A DNA stretch of 50,951 bases from CAWFKW01 sp964568655 (GCA_964568655.1 CAZMRG010000007.1:1-50951), one strand, 5' to 3'; counted from the first letter of the stretch, positions 1 through 8,496 are shown. Notes: generated by a model from the sequence alone, not told the origin. Program-made: numbers and translations.

Positions 1-1121
1 AAATGCCCTTGACCAGCTTGGCCCACGCGTTGCGCACCCATGAGGTCATTTTCGCTTATCGTGCCGGATTTTATTTTATCAATTTCTTCGTCAATTTCAT
101 TCTCAAGTTTGTGCAAGTCAGTGTTCTTAAGGCCTGTAGATGAAACTATGAACAATCCTCCAAGCTCATTATCCCATATAAATGAGCCTATCGACTTTGC
201 CAACTTCTCATCGTAGATTATCCTTTTGTACAACCGCGAGCTTCTTCCATCGCTGAGAACCGAGCTAAGCAAGTCGAGGGAGTGAATGTCATCTGATGAT
301 ATTCCCGGTATCTTATATCCTATGAATATCGCAGGCAGCTGAACGTTTTCATAAATTGAGTCTACCTGCTCGCCTTCATTATATTGTATCGGAGTATAAT
401 TATTCTTAATTGTTCGGGCAGGTTTCAATCCGCCGAAGTATTTTGCGACCAAAGCTTTGGAGCTATCGTAATTAATATCGCCTGAGATAACAAGTACAGC
501 GTTATCAGGCGAGTAGTACTTCCTGTAGAATTCCTGAGCGTAGCTCAGGTCGGCTGCATTCAGGTCTTCCATGCTTCCAATCGGAAGCCATTCATATGTT
601 TGGCCTTTGAATGCGCGTTTATAGAGATTTTCCCACCTGCTGCCGTAAGGAGCATTATCATATCTTTGTCTTTTCTCTTCTTTCACAACTTCACGCTGGT
701 TATCAAAATTTTCCTGCGTCACATTTAGATAGCTCATCCGGTCCGATTCAAGCCAAAGCGCCAGCTCAAGCTGGTTAGAAGGCAATGTTTCAAAATAGTT
801 TGTTCTATCCTGGTTGGTAGTTCCGTTGAGCGTACCGCCGGCCTTCTGTATATATGTAAAATGCTCGGTCTTGCCTACATCTTTTGAACCCTGGAACATC
901 ATATGCTCAAAAAGATGGGCAAAGCCCGTTTTGCCGGGGTCTTCGTCTTTAGCCCCAACATGATACCAAATATCCACCGATACTATAGGATTGGTATTAT
1001 CCTGATGGAGAGCTACATGCAGGCCGTTATCAAGGTCGTATTCCCTGAATTCTATTTTAGGTTGAGTTTTCACACTGGAAATTGTCAAGAAAGTAAGTAC
1101 TAAAATGGAAATTTTGTACAT
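1..1121 (-). CDS. M16 family zinc metalloprotease, secreted (partial, C-terminus off the left edge)
   Basis: Reading the minus strand from the ATG at 1121 gives an open frame to the window edge (373 complete codons). A hydrophobic signal peptide occupies about residues 1-20. The inverted zinc motif HxxEH is seen as HLFEH at residues 69-73 (His69, His73 ligands, Glu72 catalytic), and the third ligand of the family is probably one of the glutamates in the REVVKEEKR stretch some 70 residues later. Members of this insulinase/pitrilysin family are two-lobed peptidases; Bacteroidota-type copies with a signal peptide act in the periplasm. Only the N-terminal lobe and the start of the second are visible. 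It is divergent from the gene at 1342. Confidence 0.9.
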   Translation of the reverse strand, partial: MYKISILVLTFLTISSVKTQPKIEFREYDLDNGLHVALHQDNTNPIVSVDIWYHVGAKDEDPGKTGFAHLFEHMMFQGSKDVGKTEHFTYIQKAGGTLNGTTNQDRTNYFETLPSNQLELALWLESDRMSYLNVTQENFDNQREVVKEEKRQRYDNAPYGSRWENLYKRAFKGQTYEWLPIGSMEDLNAADLSYAQEFYRKYYSPDNAVLVISGDINYDSSKALVAKYFGGLKPARTIKNNYTPIQYNEGEQVDSIYENVQLPAIFIGYKIPGISSDDIHSLDLLSSVLSDGRSSRLYKRIIYDEKLAKSIGSFIWDNELGGLFIVSSTGLKNTDLHKLENEIDEEIDKIKSGTISENDLMGAQRVGQAGQGH

Positions 1122-1252
1122 TACGGACGGTTAAAAAGCTTATAAAAACGAAAAATAGTCATGTTGAATTTAAGAAAAAAGCTAAATAATTTTAAAGAAT
1201 AACACTTTATACTTTATTGTGTTTCGTGTTAATTTCAAAAACGAAATACTGT

Positions 1253-1260
1253 TATTTTTG
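1253..1260 (+). promoter_or_regulatory. Candidate -7 promoter element (TATTTTTG)
   Basis: This matches the Bacteroidota consensus TAnnTTTG and lies about 80 bp before the CDP-alcohol phosphatidyltransferase start in the divergent gap 1122-1341. No clear TTG is present at the -33 spacing, so support is modest. Confidence 0.35.
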
Positions 1261-1341
1261 ATGCTGGCGAATCCTGTGTAGGATTTTACCTTTTTTTAAG
1301 TAGGATTATTAATTATTTTATATCAGTAAGTTACGCTTCAA

Positions 1342-1902
1342 GTGAAAGAAATCTTCTATATTTCCAATTTAATAAGTTTCTCAAGATTTATACTTCTTGC
1401 TGTAATGGCACATTTTCTGCTGCAGGAAAATTATCCTTTTGCAATTGGTTTACTGGTACTTATATGGATATCCGATCTGCTGGACGGACATTTTGCAAGA
1501 ACACGCAATGAAATATCGGAACTTGGTAAAATTATCGACCCTCTGGCTGACAAAGTAACTATTACGGTTATTATTTTAATACTCCTTTTACTGGGTGTGG
1601 TTCCGCTTTGGTTCGTAATTTTAACTATTATGCGTGATGTTATTATTTTTTCAGGTGGATTATATTTAAAGTACAGGAAAAATATCGTTTTACAGTCTAA
1701 TTGGACCGGCAAGATGACCGTCTTTTTTATAGGTTTCACTTTGCTGATATTGATGGCGGTGAGATGGCTTAGAATAACTTATCCTGCCTATCATATTGAA
1801 TTTGCGGAACTTTTTTCGAGGATTTTCATTTTAATATCTATAGTATTAGCTTTTATTTCTTTAGTAACATATGCCAGAATATTCAGAGAAGAACTGAAAT
1901 GA
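1342..1902 (+). CDS. pgsA: CDP-alcohol phosphatidyltransferase, PgsA-like
   Basis: The protein has 186 residues, the usual size for phosphatidylglycerophosphate synthase, and about five to six hydrophobic segments. The full family signature is present: D45, D48-G49, A52-R53, G62, D66, D70 (pattern DGxxAR x8 GxxxDxxxD), which binds the metal ions and CDP-diacylglycerol. The enzyme would transfer a phosphatidyl group to glycerol 3-phosphate in the inner membrane, although other alcohols (inositol, choline or archaeal-type substrates) cannot be excluded from the motif alone. The start is a GTG without an obvious ribosome binding site. CdsA, which makes its substrate CDP-diacylglycerol, is encoded at 46498. 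Confidence 0.85.
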   Translation: MKEIFYISNLISFSRFILLAVMAHFLLQENYPFAIGLLVLIWISDLLDGHFARTRNEISELGKIIDPLADKVTITVIILILLLLGVVPLWFVILTIMRDVIIFSGGLYLKYRKNIVLQSNWTGKMTVFFIGFTLLILMAVRWLRITYPAYHIEFAELFSRIFILISIVLAFISLVTYARIFREELK

Positions 1903-1930
1903 CATTTTTAAATTTCATTTACATCGCCTA

Positions 1931-1938
1931 AAGGAGGG
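1931..1938 (+). promoter_or_regulatory. Strong Shine-Dalgarno site
   Basis: AAGGAGGG lies 6 bp before the ATG at 1945. It is noteworthy because most genes here have weak or no Shine-Dalgarno sequence, and it fits high expression of an HU-type protein. It fixes the start codon. Confidence 0.85.
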
Positions 1939-1944
1939 AGATTA

Positions 1945-2271
1945 ATGGAAGCAACAAAACAAAGAGTCAGAACGCTCACGAAAAGAGATATTGAGATCAA
2001 GCTTTCTAAAAAATTTGAAGGCAGGAAACTGACCGAAAAAGCTGTAGTAGATGCTCTGTTCGAGTCAATAAGAGAATTGCTTATGACTGCAAACCCGGCT
2101 TTAAGAATTGAGATCCGCGATTTCGGCGTCTTTGAAGTTAAAACTACAAAGGCTAAACCAAAGGCAAGAAACCTTAAAACCGGCGAGTTCGTATTTGTTC
2201 CCGCAAGGAAAAAAATGCATTTTAAACCGGGCAAGCTGCTTAAGGAATTTCTTAAAACACCTTTAGCTTAG
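1945..2271 (+). CDS. HU/IHF family DNA-binding protein
   Basis: This 108-residue protein is of HU/IHF size. It has an N-terminal helical dimerisation half (about residues 8-50) followed by the beta-arm region RIEIRDFGVFEV and the family pattern R-N-x-x-T-G-E...P-A-x-K-x-x-x-F-x-P-G-K, seen as ARNLKTGEF and FKPGKLLK. Such proteins bend and compact DNA as dimers. The N-terminal start is about ten residues longer than a minimal HU. It starts 42 bp after the phosphatidyltransferase gene and has its own strong Shine-Dalgarno site. Whether it acts as HU, IHF or a specialised paralogue cannot be told from this window. Confidence 0.9.
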   Translation: MEATKQRVRTLTKRDIEIKLSKKFEGRKLTEKAVVDALFESIRELLMTANPALRIEIRDFGVFEVKTTKAKPKARNLKTGEFVFVPARKKMHFKPGKLLKEFLKTPLA

Positions 2272-2402
2272 AAAAGTATAGAATAGAGCTTTTCATTTTC
2301 ATTATTTCTTTCATTTACAAGCAGTGTATAATATTGCTACGGGTTAAATTGGCCTGTGGTCCGAATATTTATGTCCTGTCTTTATCTTTAAAACAATAAT
2401 TA

Positions 2403-2834
2403 ATGGGAAAAATTCTGGGTATTGACCATGGGTCAAAAAGAATCGGCATTGCGCTTAGCGATGAATCTAATACCATTGCCTTCCCGAAAGATATAATTGA
2501 AACTGGCGGCAAATATTTGAACATAATCGCGGAGTTTGTAAAATCTAATGACGTTTCAACAGTTGTTATCGGCTATCCTCTGAATATGAAGGGTGAAATG
2601 TCAAAACAAACAGAAGTGGTTTCAGATTTTATTGATCAGCTGAGAGAGATCCTTCCTGAGAAGATTGAACTGGTGAAATGGGATGAGCGGCTCACTTCGA
2701 AGATGGCTGAGAGCTTTGTGATCGACTCAGGGATGAAAAAGAAAAAAAGGCAGGACAAGTCAAATCTCGATACTCTATCTGCCGTGTTTATTCTCCAAAG
2801 CTATCTCGATAGGCGCCCTCCTATGAAATCGTAA
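2403..2834 (+). CDS. ruvX: RuvX/YqgF family Holliday-junction resolvase-like nuclease
   Basis: The 143-residue protein has the RNase H-like fold signature: GIDHGSKRIGIALSD at the N-terminus with the first catalytic Asp, a central V-V-I-G-Y-P segment, WDERLTS with the acidic pair, and a terminal KSNLDTLSAVFIL helix with the last catalytic Asp. YqgF/RuvX is nearly universal in bacteria and is implicated in pre-16S rRNA 5' end maturation; resolvase activity is also discussed. Length is typical. The 130 bp before it hold no recognisable feature. Confidence 0.93.
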   Translation: MGKILGIDHGSKRIGIALSDESNTIAFPKDIIETGGKYLNIIAEFVKSNDVSTVVIGYPLNMKGEMSKQTEVVSDFIDQLREILPEKIELVKWDERLTSKMAESFVIDSGMKKKKRQDKSNLDTLSAVFILQSYLDRRPPMKS

Positions 2835-2936
2835 TATACTTTAGTAAGAGTAAATCGAAATTATGGATTTGTTAATTTAACGAATCTTATTAATTTGATA
2901 TATCGTTAAATTTGATGGATCTTTTGTTCTTTTGGC

Positions 2937-2969
2937 TTGTTGTGAATTGATGCGTTTATGTTATATTTG
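2937..2969 (+). promoter_or_regulatory. Candidate promoter, TTG / TATATTTG
   Basis: TATATTTG at 2962-2969 matches TAnnTTTG exactly. TTG triplets at 2937-2939 and 2940-2942 bracket the -33 spacing expected of Bacteroidota sigma factors. It would start transcription near 2976, about 60 bp before the AlbA_2 gene. Confidence 0.5.
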
Positions 2970-2991
2970 TTTTTCTTATTGTTATTTTTTC

Positions 2992-3020
2992 AATCTGATA
3001 ATCTGATAATTTGATAATCT
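2992..3020 (+). repeat. Octamer tandem repeat (AATCTGAT)n
   Basis: Three adjacent 8-bp units (AATCTGAT, AATCTGAT, AATTTGAT) plus a partial copy lie just before the AlbA_2 gene start. The same octamer recurs at 6125-6145. Confidence 0.75.
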
Positions 3021-3035
3021 TCTATCTGACAATCT

Positions 3036-3686
3036 ATGCTGTATCTGTCCGAATTAAATGAGCTTATTGAAGGCGGCGAGAATTCCAAAGTAGAGTTTAA
3101 GCGAAAGTTTTCCGAGTCTGAGAAGATTGCAAAAGAGATGATCGCGTTTGCGAATACTAAGGGCGGCAGAATACTTTTCGGCGTTGATGATGATAAAACT
3201 GTAGTAGGCGTTGAAAGTGAAAAAGGCGAGATAGAGCTTATTGATATGGCGGCTAAATTTTATTGCGAACCCCCGGTAGAATACAATTCAGAGATAATCC
3301 ACATATACAGAAAAGATGTTGTTGTTATACATGTGCCTGAAAGCCGGACGAAGCCTCACCGCTTAATTGAAAACGGAAAAAGCGATGACGACCCTTACAA
3401 AGTTTATGTAAGATTAAATGACCGCTCGGTGTTAGCGTCCAAAGAAACAATCCGCGTGCTTAAAAAAACAAACCCTGATTCGCCTCCGCAAATAATTAAT
3501 CTTGATGAAAAAGAACGTGCGCTGCTCGATTATCTTGGCAAGAATGAACGCATAACAATGCGTGAGTTTAAAGATATGATGAACATCTCAAACCGCCGCG
3601 CCAGCCGCATACTTGTAAACCTCGTTCGCGCCCGCTTAATTACCCTGCACTCACTGGAAAAAGAAGATTTTTTTACGTTGAGCTAA
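3036..3686 (+). CDS. AlbA_2 (Schlafen-like) domain protein with C-terminal winged helix
   Basis: Residues about 10-125 form an AlbA_2 domain, formerly called divergent AAA_4: SKVEFKRKF, then EMIAFANTKGG with the G-G-x-I-x-F-G-V-D-D motif. A middle part with R-L-N-D-R-S follows, and a C-terminal winged-helix region (about 150-216) contains the helix-turn-helix stretch ITMREFKDMMNISNRRAS. Such proteins are annotated as putative transcriptional regulators or nucleic-acid-binding proteins; function is unknown for most. It stands alone with its own promoter candidate and is shorter than the 400-500 residue relatives that carry an extra HATPase-like part. Confidence 0.85.
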   Translation: MLYLSELNELIEGGENSKVEFKRKFSESEKIAKEMIAFANTKGGRILFGVDDDKTVVGVESEKGEIELIDMAAKFYCEPPVEYNSEIIHIYRKDVVVIHVPESRTKPHRLIENGKSDDDPYKVYVRLNDRSVLASKETIRVLKKTNPDSPPQIINLDEKERALLDYLGKNERITMREFKDMMNISNRRASRILVNLVRARLITLHSLEKEDFFTLS

Positions 3687-3823
3687 AATTCTGATTTACA
3701 CCTGACCCGAAATTCATATTTCTTATAATTTTCGATTTTGCTATTGATTTTTCCTGCAGCCGTGGGTATTTTCTTTATGCGTTTCATCAAATTTACAGCG
3801 GCATCCCTTATATAATTAAATCA

Positions 3824-3831
3824 TAAATTTG
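3824..3831 (+). promoter_or_regulatory. Candidate -7 element TAAATTTG
   Basis: It matches TAnnTTTG and overlaps a TTG at 3829 that could otherwise be read as an upstream start. This favours the ATG at 3868 as the true start of the propeller gene. Confidence 0.4.
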
Positions 3832-3867
3832 AATACAGGAATTTCTCAAATTCAATCAAATACAATC

Positions 3868-6087
3868 ATGAAGAATTCATATAAGCTGACTCTGATATTT
3901 GTTCTTATCGCAAGCTTTAGTACGGGCAGTAAAAGTTTTGCCGATGGTTATAATTCAATCTTTACTTATAACGGAAGCTTGTTATGGGTTGTAGGTTCTA
4001 ACGGAACCATATTGCGCTCCGGGGACGGCGGCGCTTCTTTCCAAAACCGGTCTATTGGCACGGTAAACTACAATTCGGTAACGGGTAAATTTCCTCTGTC
4101 TTATTGGATAGCAGGCGATAGTGGTATAGTTCTGCAAAGTTCCAATGCCGGCATATCGTTTACTCAACATAACATTGGAACAGCCGAGAAATTAAATTCT
4201 GTATATTTTTACGACGCAAATACCGGATGGCTGGCCGGAAGCGCGGGTAATATTTACAAATCGACAAATTCAGGTTTAAACTGGATAATGCAGGTCTCTC
4301 CTGTAACTACATCTCTTAATAAAATAAAGTTCAGCGATGCAAATACCGGCGTTGCCTGCGGCAATAACGGAGTCGTTCTTCTTACGACAAACGGCGGAAA
4401 TAACTGGAATCCTTCAGCCACGTTAGTAAATAAGAATTTACTGGCTCTCGATTTTATTGGAAACACAATAATAGTATCCGGCGCGGATGAAGCCGTAATG
4501 AAGTCAACAAATTTCGGGGGGAGCTGGAGCATTATAGATTACAAGATCTCAACAAAGCCCGATATCGGAGGTTTATACATGACCGGCCCGTCCACATTTT
4601 ATTCTTGCGGAGTCGGCGGCTTTATACGTAAATCAACTGACGGCGGAAATACATTCTCTTTTCAAAACAATCCTGCCTGGGCGGACCTGGGACAAATATT
4701 CTTCTATGATACGCTTAAGGGCTGGGCTCTAAGCAATAACGCTAATATAGTATTAAGAACTTCAGACGGGGGCGTCCATTGGAATATGCCGAACGGAACA
4801 TCGCAGTCTCTCTCATGGGAGCTTAAAGTCCCTTTGCAGTTCTATACTTCTTCCGGCAATGTATTTTTTCAAAGCCCATGGAATAAAAAAGAAATATTTG
4901 TCACTAAGGCAAATACAGTTTACCGCACATTGAATGTCGGTGAATCATGGAGCGCTATAGGAGCGCCGCTTCCATTTGGTCAAATTTCTAATTCTATTTA
5001 TGTTTCTTCAAAAGATACAAATATATTTTTAGTCGCCATTGATAGTTCTGATGACAATCATGCCAGGGTGATGCGTTCAACTGATTATGGACAGACGTGG
5101 TCCACAAGTTTTTCCGGTTTCAGGTCGTCAGACGGAACCCCCCTCGCCATAGATCCCAATCATCCGGACACAATTTATTACGGGCTGCAAAGCTCGGTTT
5201 TGTATCGTTCCACAAATTTTGGCCTTACATGGGCGCCTGCCGGTTCGCAGATATTTGATAATGTGTGTTATATAAAAGTTCTACCGGGTAATTCAAATAC
5301 TATACTGGTTGGAGGGAGGGATAATTTCCCCGACACCCTGGCAACTATTTTCCGTTCAACCGATTTTGGAGTTTCGTGGACGCAGGTTGATTCAAATACC
5401 GGCGACTTCCCCGAACTTCCATGCATCATGACGTCTCCACTAACTACAACAATTTATGCAGCTGAATTTGAAGGTGATAACGGAGGGGTCAAGCGCTCTA
5501 CTAATCTTGGAGCCTCCTGGACTTTTATCAATATTGATGAATATGTCTGGAGTATCGATATCGCAAGGGATGATCCGAATGTTTTTGTATATGCAGATTG
5601 GGGCGGAGGCATTAATACGGGATATATTACATATGATGCAGGAGTTCATTTTACATTGCTCCCCACAGTGTCTTCAACTGAAGGTAACTTCTCCGTTTAT
5701 TTTTACAACCGAAATACTTTGTTTTTTCAGCAGCCTTATGGATTTTATAAACTGAAAGTTACAACAAGCTCGCCAATTGGCATTCAGCCTATATCGACTG
5801 AAATCCCGAAACAATTTTCGATGTCGCAAAATTATCCGAATCCGTTTAATCCGAATACGAAAATTAAGTTTGATATACCCGCAAATGTGAAACGTGAGAC
5901 GTCAAACGTGAGACTCATAATTTTTGATATTCTTGGCAGAGAAGTTGCTAAGCTTGTTGACCAGCGCCTCCAGCCGGGAAGTTATTCCGTCGATTGGGAT
6001 GCATCAAATTATCCTAGCGGAGTGTATTTTTATAGAATACAAACGGATAACTTTACCGAGACAAAAAAGATGATTCTGTTGAAATAG
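3868..6087 (+). CDS. Secreted beta-propeller (YCF48/BNR-like) protein with C-terminal sorting domain
   Basis: Starting at ATG 3868 gives 739 residues beginning with a clear signal peptide; an in-frame TTG at 3829 would put 13 polar residues in front of it and is disfavoured. Most of the protein is made of repeated blades with the patterns S-T-N-x-G-x-x-W and S-T-D-x-G-x-x-W, as in YCF48, sortilin and BNR propellers. The last about 85 residues are a type A sorting domain: NYPNPFNPNTKIKF, then IFDILGREV and a final YRIQTDNFTETKKMILLK-like end, which directs export through the type IX system in Bacteroidota. An extra seven residues (KRETSNV) encoded by a heptamer repeat sit inside this domain. 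No enzymatic residues were recognised; a surface structural or binding role is likely. Confidence 0.88.
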   Translation: MKNSYKLTLIFVLIASFSTGSKSFADGYNSIFTYNGSLLWVVGSNGTILRSGDGGASFQNRSIGTVNYNSVTGKFPLSYWIAGDSGIVLQSSNAGISFTQHNIGTAEKLNSVYFYDANTGWLAGSAGNIYKSTNSGLNWIMQVSPVTTSLNKIKFSDANTGVACGNNGVVLLTTNGGNNWNPSATLVNKNLLALDFIGNTIIVSGADEAVMKSTNFGGSWSIIDYKISTKPDIGGLYMTGPSTFYSCGVGGFIRKSTDGGNTFSFQNNPAWADLGQIFFYDTLKGWALSNNANIVLRTSDGGVHWNMPNGTSQSLSWELKVPLQFYTSSGNVFFQSPWNKKEIFVTKANTVYRTLNVGESWSAIGAPLPFGQISNSIYVSSKDTNIFLVAIDSSDDNHARVMRSTDYGQTWSTSFSGFRSSDGTPLAIDPNHPDTIYYGLQSSVLYRSTNFGLTWAPAGSQIFDNVCYIKVLPGNSNTILVGGRDNFPDTLATIFRSTDFGVSWTQVDSNTGDFPELPCIMTSPLTTTIYAAEFEGDNGGVKRSTNLGASWTFINIDEYVWSIDIARDDPNVFVYADWGGGINTGYITYDAGVHFTLLPTVSSTEGNFSVYFYNRNTLFFQQPYGFYKLKVTTSSPIGIQPISTEIPKQFSMSQNYPNPFNPNTKIKFDIPANVKRETSNVRLIIFDILGREVAKLVDQRLQPGSYSVDWDASNYPSGVYFYRIQTDNFTETKKMILLK
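5887..5914 (+). repeat. In-frame heptamer repeat (4 x GTGAGAC-like) inside the sorting domain
   Basis: Units are GTGAAAC, GTGAGAC, GTCAAAC and GTGAGAC, contiguous. Three units equal 21 bp, so they add seven codons without a frameshift. The same insertion occurs at the same loop in the gene at 14982-16391. Confidence 0.85.
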
Positions 6088-6124
6088 AAAAATATTATTA
6101 CTTTTTGTGAATCTTATGATCTTG

Positions 6125-6145
6125 AATCTGATAATCTGATAATCT
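6125..6145 (+). repeat. Octamer tandem repeat (AATCTGAT)n
   Basis: Two full AATCTGAT units and a partial third lie downstream of the propeller gene and match the family at 2992-3020. The rest of 6088-6177 is AT-rich with nothing recognised. Confidence 0.7.
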
Positions 6146-6177
6146 ATTTTTTCATTTTTTCCTGAAACCTAAATACG

Positions 6178-6185
6178 TATATTTG
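6178..6185 (+). promoter_or_regulatory. Promoter -7 element of the thiamine operon (TATATTTG)
   Basis: An exact TAnnTTTG match lies about 15 bp before the first base of the TPP riboswitch, which is where the promoter of a riboswitch-led transcript should be. The -33 position is T-rich without a perfect TTG. Confidence 0.6.
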
Positions 6186-6199
6186 CATTAGTTCTTTAA

Positions 6200-6275
6200 C
6201 AGGGGTGCTTCCTGAATTGGGAGGCTGAGAGTAATACCCTCTGAACCTGATCCGGGTAATGCCGGCGTAGGAAAA
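6200..6275 (+). ncRNA. TPP riboswitch (THI element)
   Basis: The conserved thiamine pyrophosphate aptamer blocks are all visible in order: GGGGTGC (6202-6208), CTGAGA (6225-6230), ACCC (6236-6239), GAACCTGATC (6243-6252) and the thi box GGGTAATGCCGGCGTAGGA (about 6254-6272). It precedes thiC and eight further genes, eight of which are or include thiamine genes, so it should repress them when thiamine pyrophosphate is plentiful. No terminator-like hairpin with a T-tract was clearly seen right after it, so the expression platform is unresolved. Confidence 0.95.
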
Positions 6276-6366
6276 TGATAAAAACAGATTTTTTAATGCC
6301 GTTTATCTTTTTTTCAAGTCCGTATGAACAACGGAACAGGCGAAAAAGGTGGACGGCTTTTGCTTT

Positions 6367-6402
6367 AATTGCGAGGAGGGCTTTAGCCCCCACGAAGCAA
6401 TC
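6367..6402. repeat. REP-like palindrome (attgc...gcaat hairpin) in the thiC leader
   Basis: The ends ATTGC and GCAAT pair around GCGAGGAGGGC / GCCCCCACGAAGC, with an inner GGGC-TTTA-GCCC hairpin. It resembles the common bacterial dispersed repeat with GCGAGGAG...CGAAGCAAT. It lies between the TPP riboswitch and thiC, an unusual place for such an element. Confidence 0.65.
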
Positions 6403-6420
6403 CCATTGATAGCGTTAATA

Positions 6421-6447
6421 GTTTATAAAGTTCATAAAGTTTATAAA
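6421..6447 (+). repeat. Nonamer direct repeat, 3 units
   Basis: GTTTATAAA, GTTCATAAA and GTTTATAAA follow one another just upstream of the thiC ribosome binding region. No function is evident. Confidence 0.7.
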
Positions 6448-6463
6448 GTAAAATAAGGGTAAA

Positions 6464-8395
6464 ATGGAAAACAAAATCATTTCAAACGGCAACGGACATT
6501 CCAAAAAGGAAGAGTTTCTTCCTAAGAGCAAAAAAGTTTATGTGAAAGGGAAAATTCACAAAGATATTAATGTGCCTTTCCGTGAAATTGAGCTTAGCGA
6601 TACCAGACTTCCCGATGGAAGCATAGAGAAAAATGAATCGCTGGTAGTTTATGACCCAAGCGGTCCGTGGGGCGATGAAAAACAATCATGCGACGTAAGA
6701 AAGGGTTTGCCTGCTTTAAGATTGAATTGGATAAAAGACAGGGGAGACGTTGAAGAATATGAAGGCAGAACAGTTAAGCCGGTTGATAACGGCTACCTAT
6801 CGCATGATGATATTGAGATCGCAAGGAATCTGTTGAATGGAAAGCTCGAACATTTTCCGGGATTGAAGCGTAAACCGCTCAAAGCTAAAAACAGCGCATC
6901 GGTTACTCAAATGTACTATGCTAAAAAAGGAATCATCACTCCCGAAATGGAATACATTGCCATTCGCGAAAATCTAGGCAGGGAATCTGCAATAGAAACC
7001 GGATTGAAAAATGACCTGATGAGAAACGCACTCAACTGGCAGCATAAAGGGCAATCGTTTGGAGCAAGTTTGCAATCTTATATTACTCCGGATTTCGTTA
7101 GAGAAGAAGTAGCAAAAGGACGCGCTATTATTCCTGCAAACATCAATCATCCTGAATCAGAACCAATGATAATAGGGCGCAACTTTCTGGTTAAAATTAA
7201 TGCAAACATCGGCAACTCAGCCGTCGCATCATCAATTGAAGAAGAAGTAGAAAAAATGAGATGGGCAACCAAGTGGGGGACAGATACTGTTATGGATCTA
7301 TCCACGGGTAAAAATATTCACGAAACACGCGAATGGATCATTAGGAATTCACCTGTGCCAATTGGAACGGTTCCAATCTACCAGGCCCTGGAGAAAGTCG
7401 AAGGCAAAGCTGAAGAATTAACATGGGAAGTTTTCCGCGATACATTAATTGAGCAGGCTGAGCAGGGCGTCGATTACTTTACTATTCATGCCGGGGTTTT
7501 GCTAAGATACGTTCCTTTAACAGCAAGCCGTTCATGCGGAATTGTTTCGCGCGGCGGAAGCATAATGGCTAAGTGGTGCCTGGCGCATCATAAAGAAAGC
7601 TTCCTGTATACTCATTTCAAAGATATTTGCGAGATTATGAGAGCTTATGATGTTTCGTTCTCGCTTGGCGATGGCCTGCGACCCGGCGCTATTGCAGATG
7701 CAAATGACCGCGCGCAGTTTGCCGAACTTGAAACTCTTGGAGAGCTTACCAATATTGCATGGAGCGCTGATTGCCAGGTTATGATTGAAGGTCCCGGACA
7801 TGTGCCAATGCATATGATAAAAGAGAACATGGATAAACAGCTGGAGATTTGTCACGAGGCTCCCTTCTATACATTGGGTCCATTGACAACCGATATTGCC
7901 CCCGGTTACGACCATATTACGAGCGCAATAGGCGCGGCTATGATCGGATGGTTTGGAACAGCAATGTTATGTTATGTGACCCCAAAGGAACATCTCGGAC
8001 TTCCGGATAAAAAAGACGTAAAAGACGGCGTAATAACTTATAAGATTGCTGCGCATGCGGCCGATCTTGCCAAAGGACATTCCGGCGCGCAGATAAGGGA
8101 TAATGTTCTATCGAAAGCAAGATTTGAATTCCGCTGGGAGGACCAGTTTAATCTATCTCTCGATCCGGAAACAGCGCGAGAGTTCCATGACGAAACTATG
8201 CCCGCTGAAGGCGCGAAGCTTGCTCATTTCTGTTCAATGTGCGGCCCCCATTTCTGCTCTATGAAAATCACAGAGGACGTACGTAAGTATGCTATTGAAG
8301 TAGGCGTTACCGAAGAAGAGGCGCTAAAGCTTGGCATGGCAGAAAAGAGCAAAGAATTTGTGGAGTCCGGGGCTGAAGTTTATAATAAATTTTAA
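6464..8395 (+). CDS. thiC: Phosphomethylpyrimidine synthase ThiC
   Basis: ThiC is a radical SAM enzyme that rearranges aminoimidazole ribotide to hydroxymethylpyrimidine phosphate. The 643-residue protein is full length for the long bacterial form. The N-terminal domain contains GPWGD; the barrel contains GNSAVASSIEEEVEKMRWA, MDLSTGKNIHETREWI and SRGGS; the C-terminal cluster motif C-x2-C-x4-C is C590, C593, C598 (CSMCGPHFC), which binds the 4Fe-4S cluster. It is the first gene of the riboswitch-controlled thiamine operon. A REP palindrome follows its stop. Confidence 0.98.
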   Translation: MENKIISNGNGHSKKEEFLPKSKKVYVKGKIHKDINVPFREIELSDTRLPDGSIEKNESLVVYDPSGPWGDEKQSCDVRKGLPALRLNWIKDRGDVEEYEGRTVKPVDNGYLSHDDIEIARNLLNGKLEHFPGLKRKPLKAKNSASVTQMYYAKKGIITPEMEYIAIRENLGRESAIETGLKNDLMRNALNWQHKGQSFGASLQSYITPDFVREEVAKGRAIIPANINHPESEPMIIGRNFLVKINANIGNSAVASSIEEEVEKMRWATKWGTDTVMDLSTGKNIHETREWIIRNSPVPIGTVPIYQALEKVEGKAEELTWEVFRDTLIEQAEQGVDYFTIHAGVLLRYVPLTASRSCGIVSRGGSIMAKWCLAHHKESFLYTHFKDICEIMRAYDVSFSLGDGLRPGAIADANDRAQFAELETLGELTNIAWSADCQVMIEGPGHVPMHMIKENMDKQLEICHEAPFYTLGPLTTDIAPGYDHITSAIGAAMIGWFGTAMLCYVTPKEHLGLPDKKDVKDGVITYKIAAHAADLAKGHSGAQIRDNVLSKARFEFRWEDQFNLSLDPETAREFHDETMPAEGAKLAHFCSMCGPHFCSMKITEDVRKYAIEVGVTEEEALKLGMAEKSKEFVESGAEVYNKF

Positions 8396-8406
8396 GTAAT
8401 TTATTT

Positions 8407-8432
8407 GTCATTCCCGCGAAGGCGGGAATCCA
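8407..8432. repeat. REP palindrome (ATTCCCGC-gaag-GCGGGAAT)
   Basis: Perfect 8-bp arms at 8410-8417 and 8422-8429. It is one of about seven related copies in the window (others near 8967, 19544, 19951, 41116, 45304, 48653), all between genes. Confidence 0.85.
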
Positions 8433-8496
8433 GATCTTGATTTTTGAATTTTTCCTGGGGCCTTGTGCCTTCCTTGGCAAATAAAAAAAAATTGTT

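Noticed and set aside
903..1103. Plus-strand reading frame at 903-1103
   Set aside because: It is antisense to the M16 protease, whose HLFEH motif and signal peptide prove the minus-strand frame.
6200..6275. Another cofactor riboswitch such as cobalamin or FMN
   Set aside because: All conserved TPP aptamer blocks are present in order and thiC follows.
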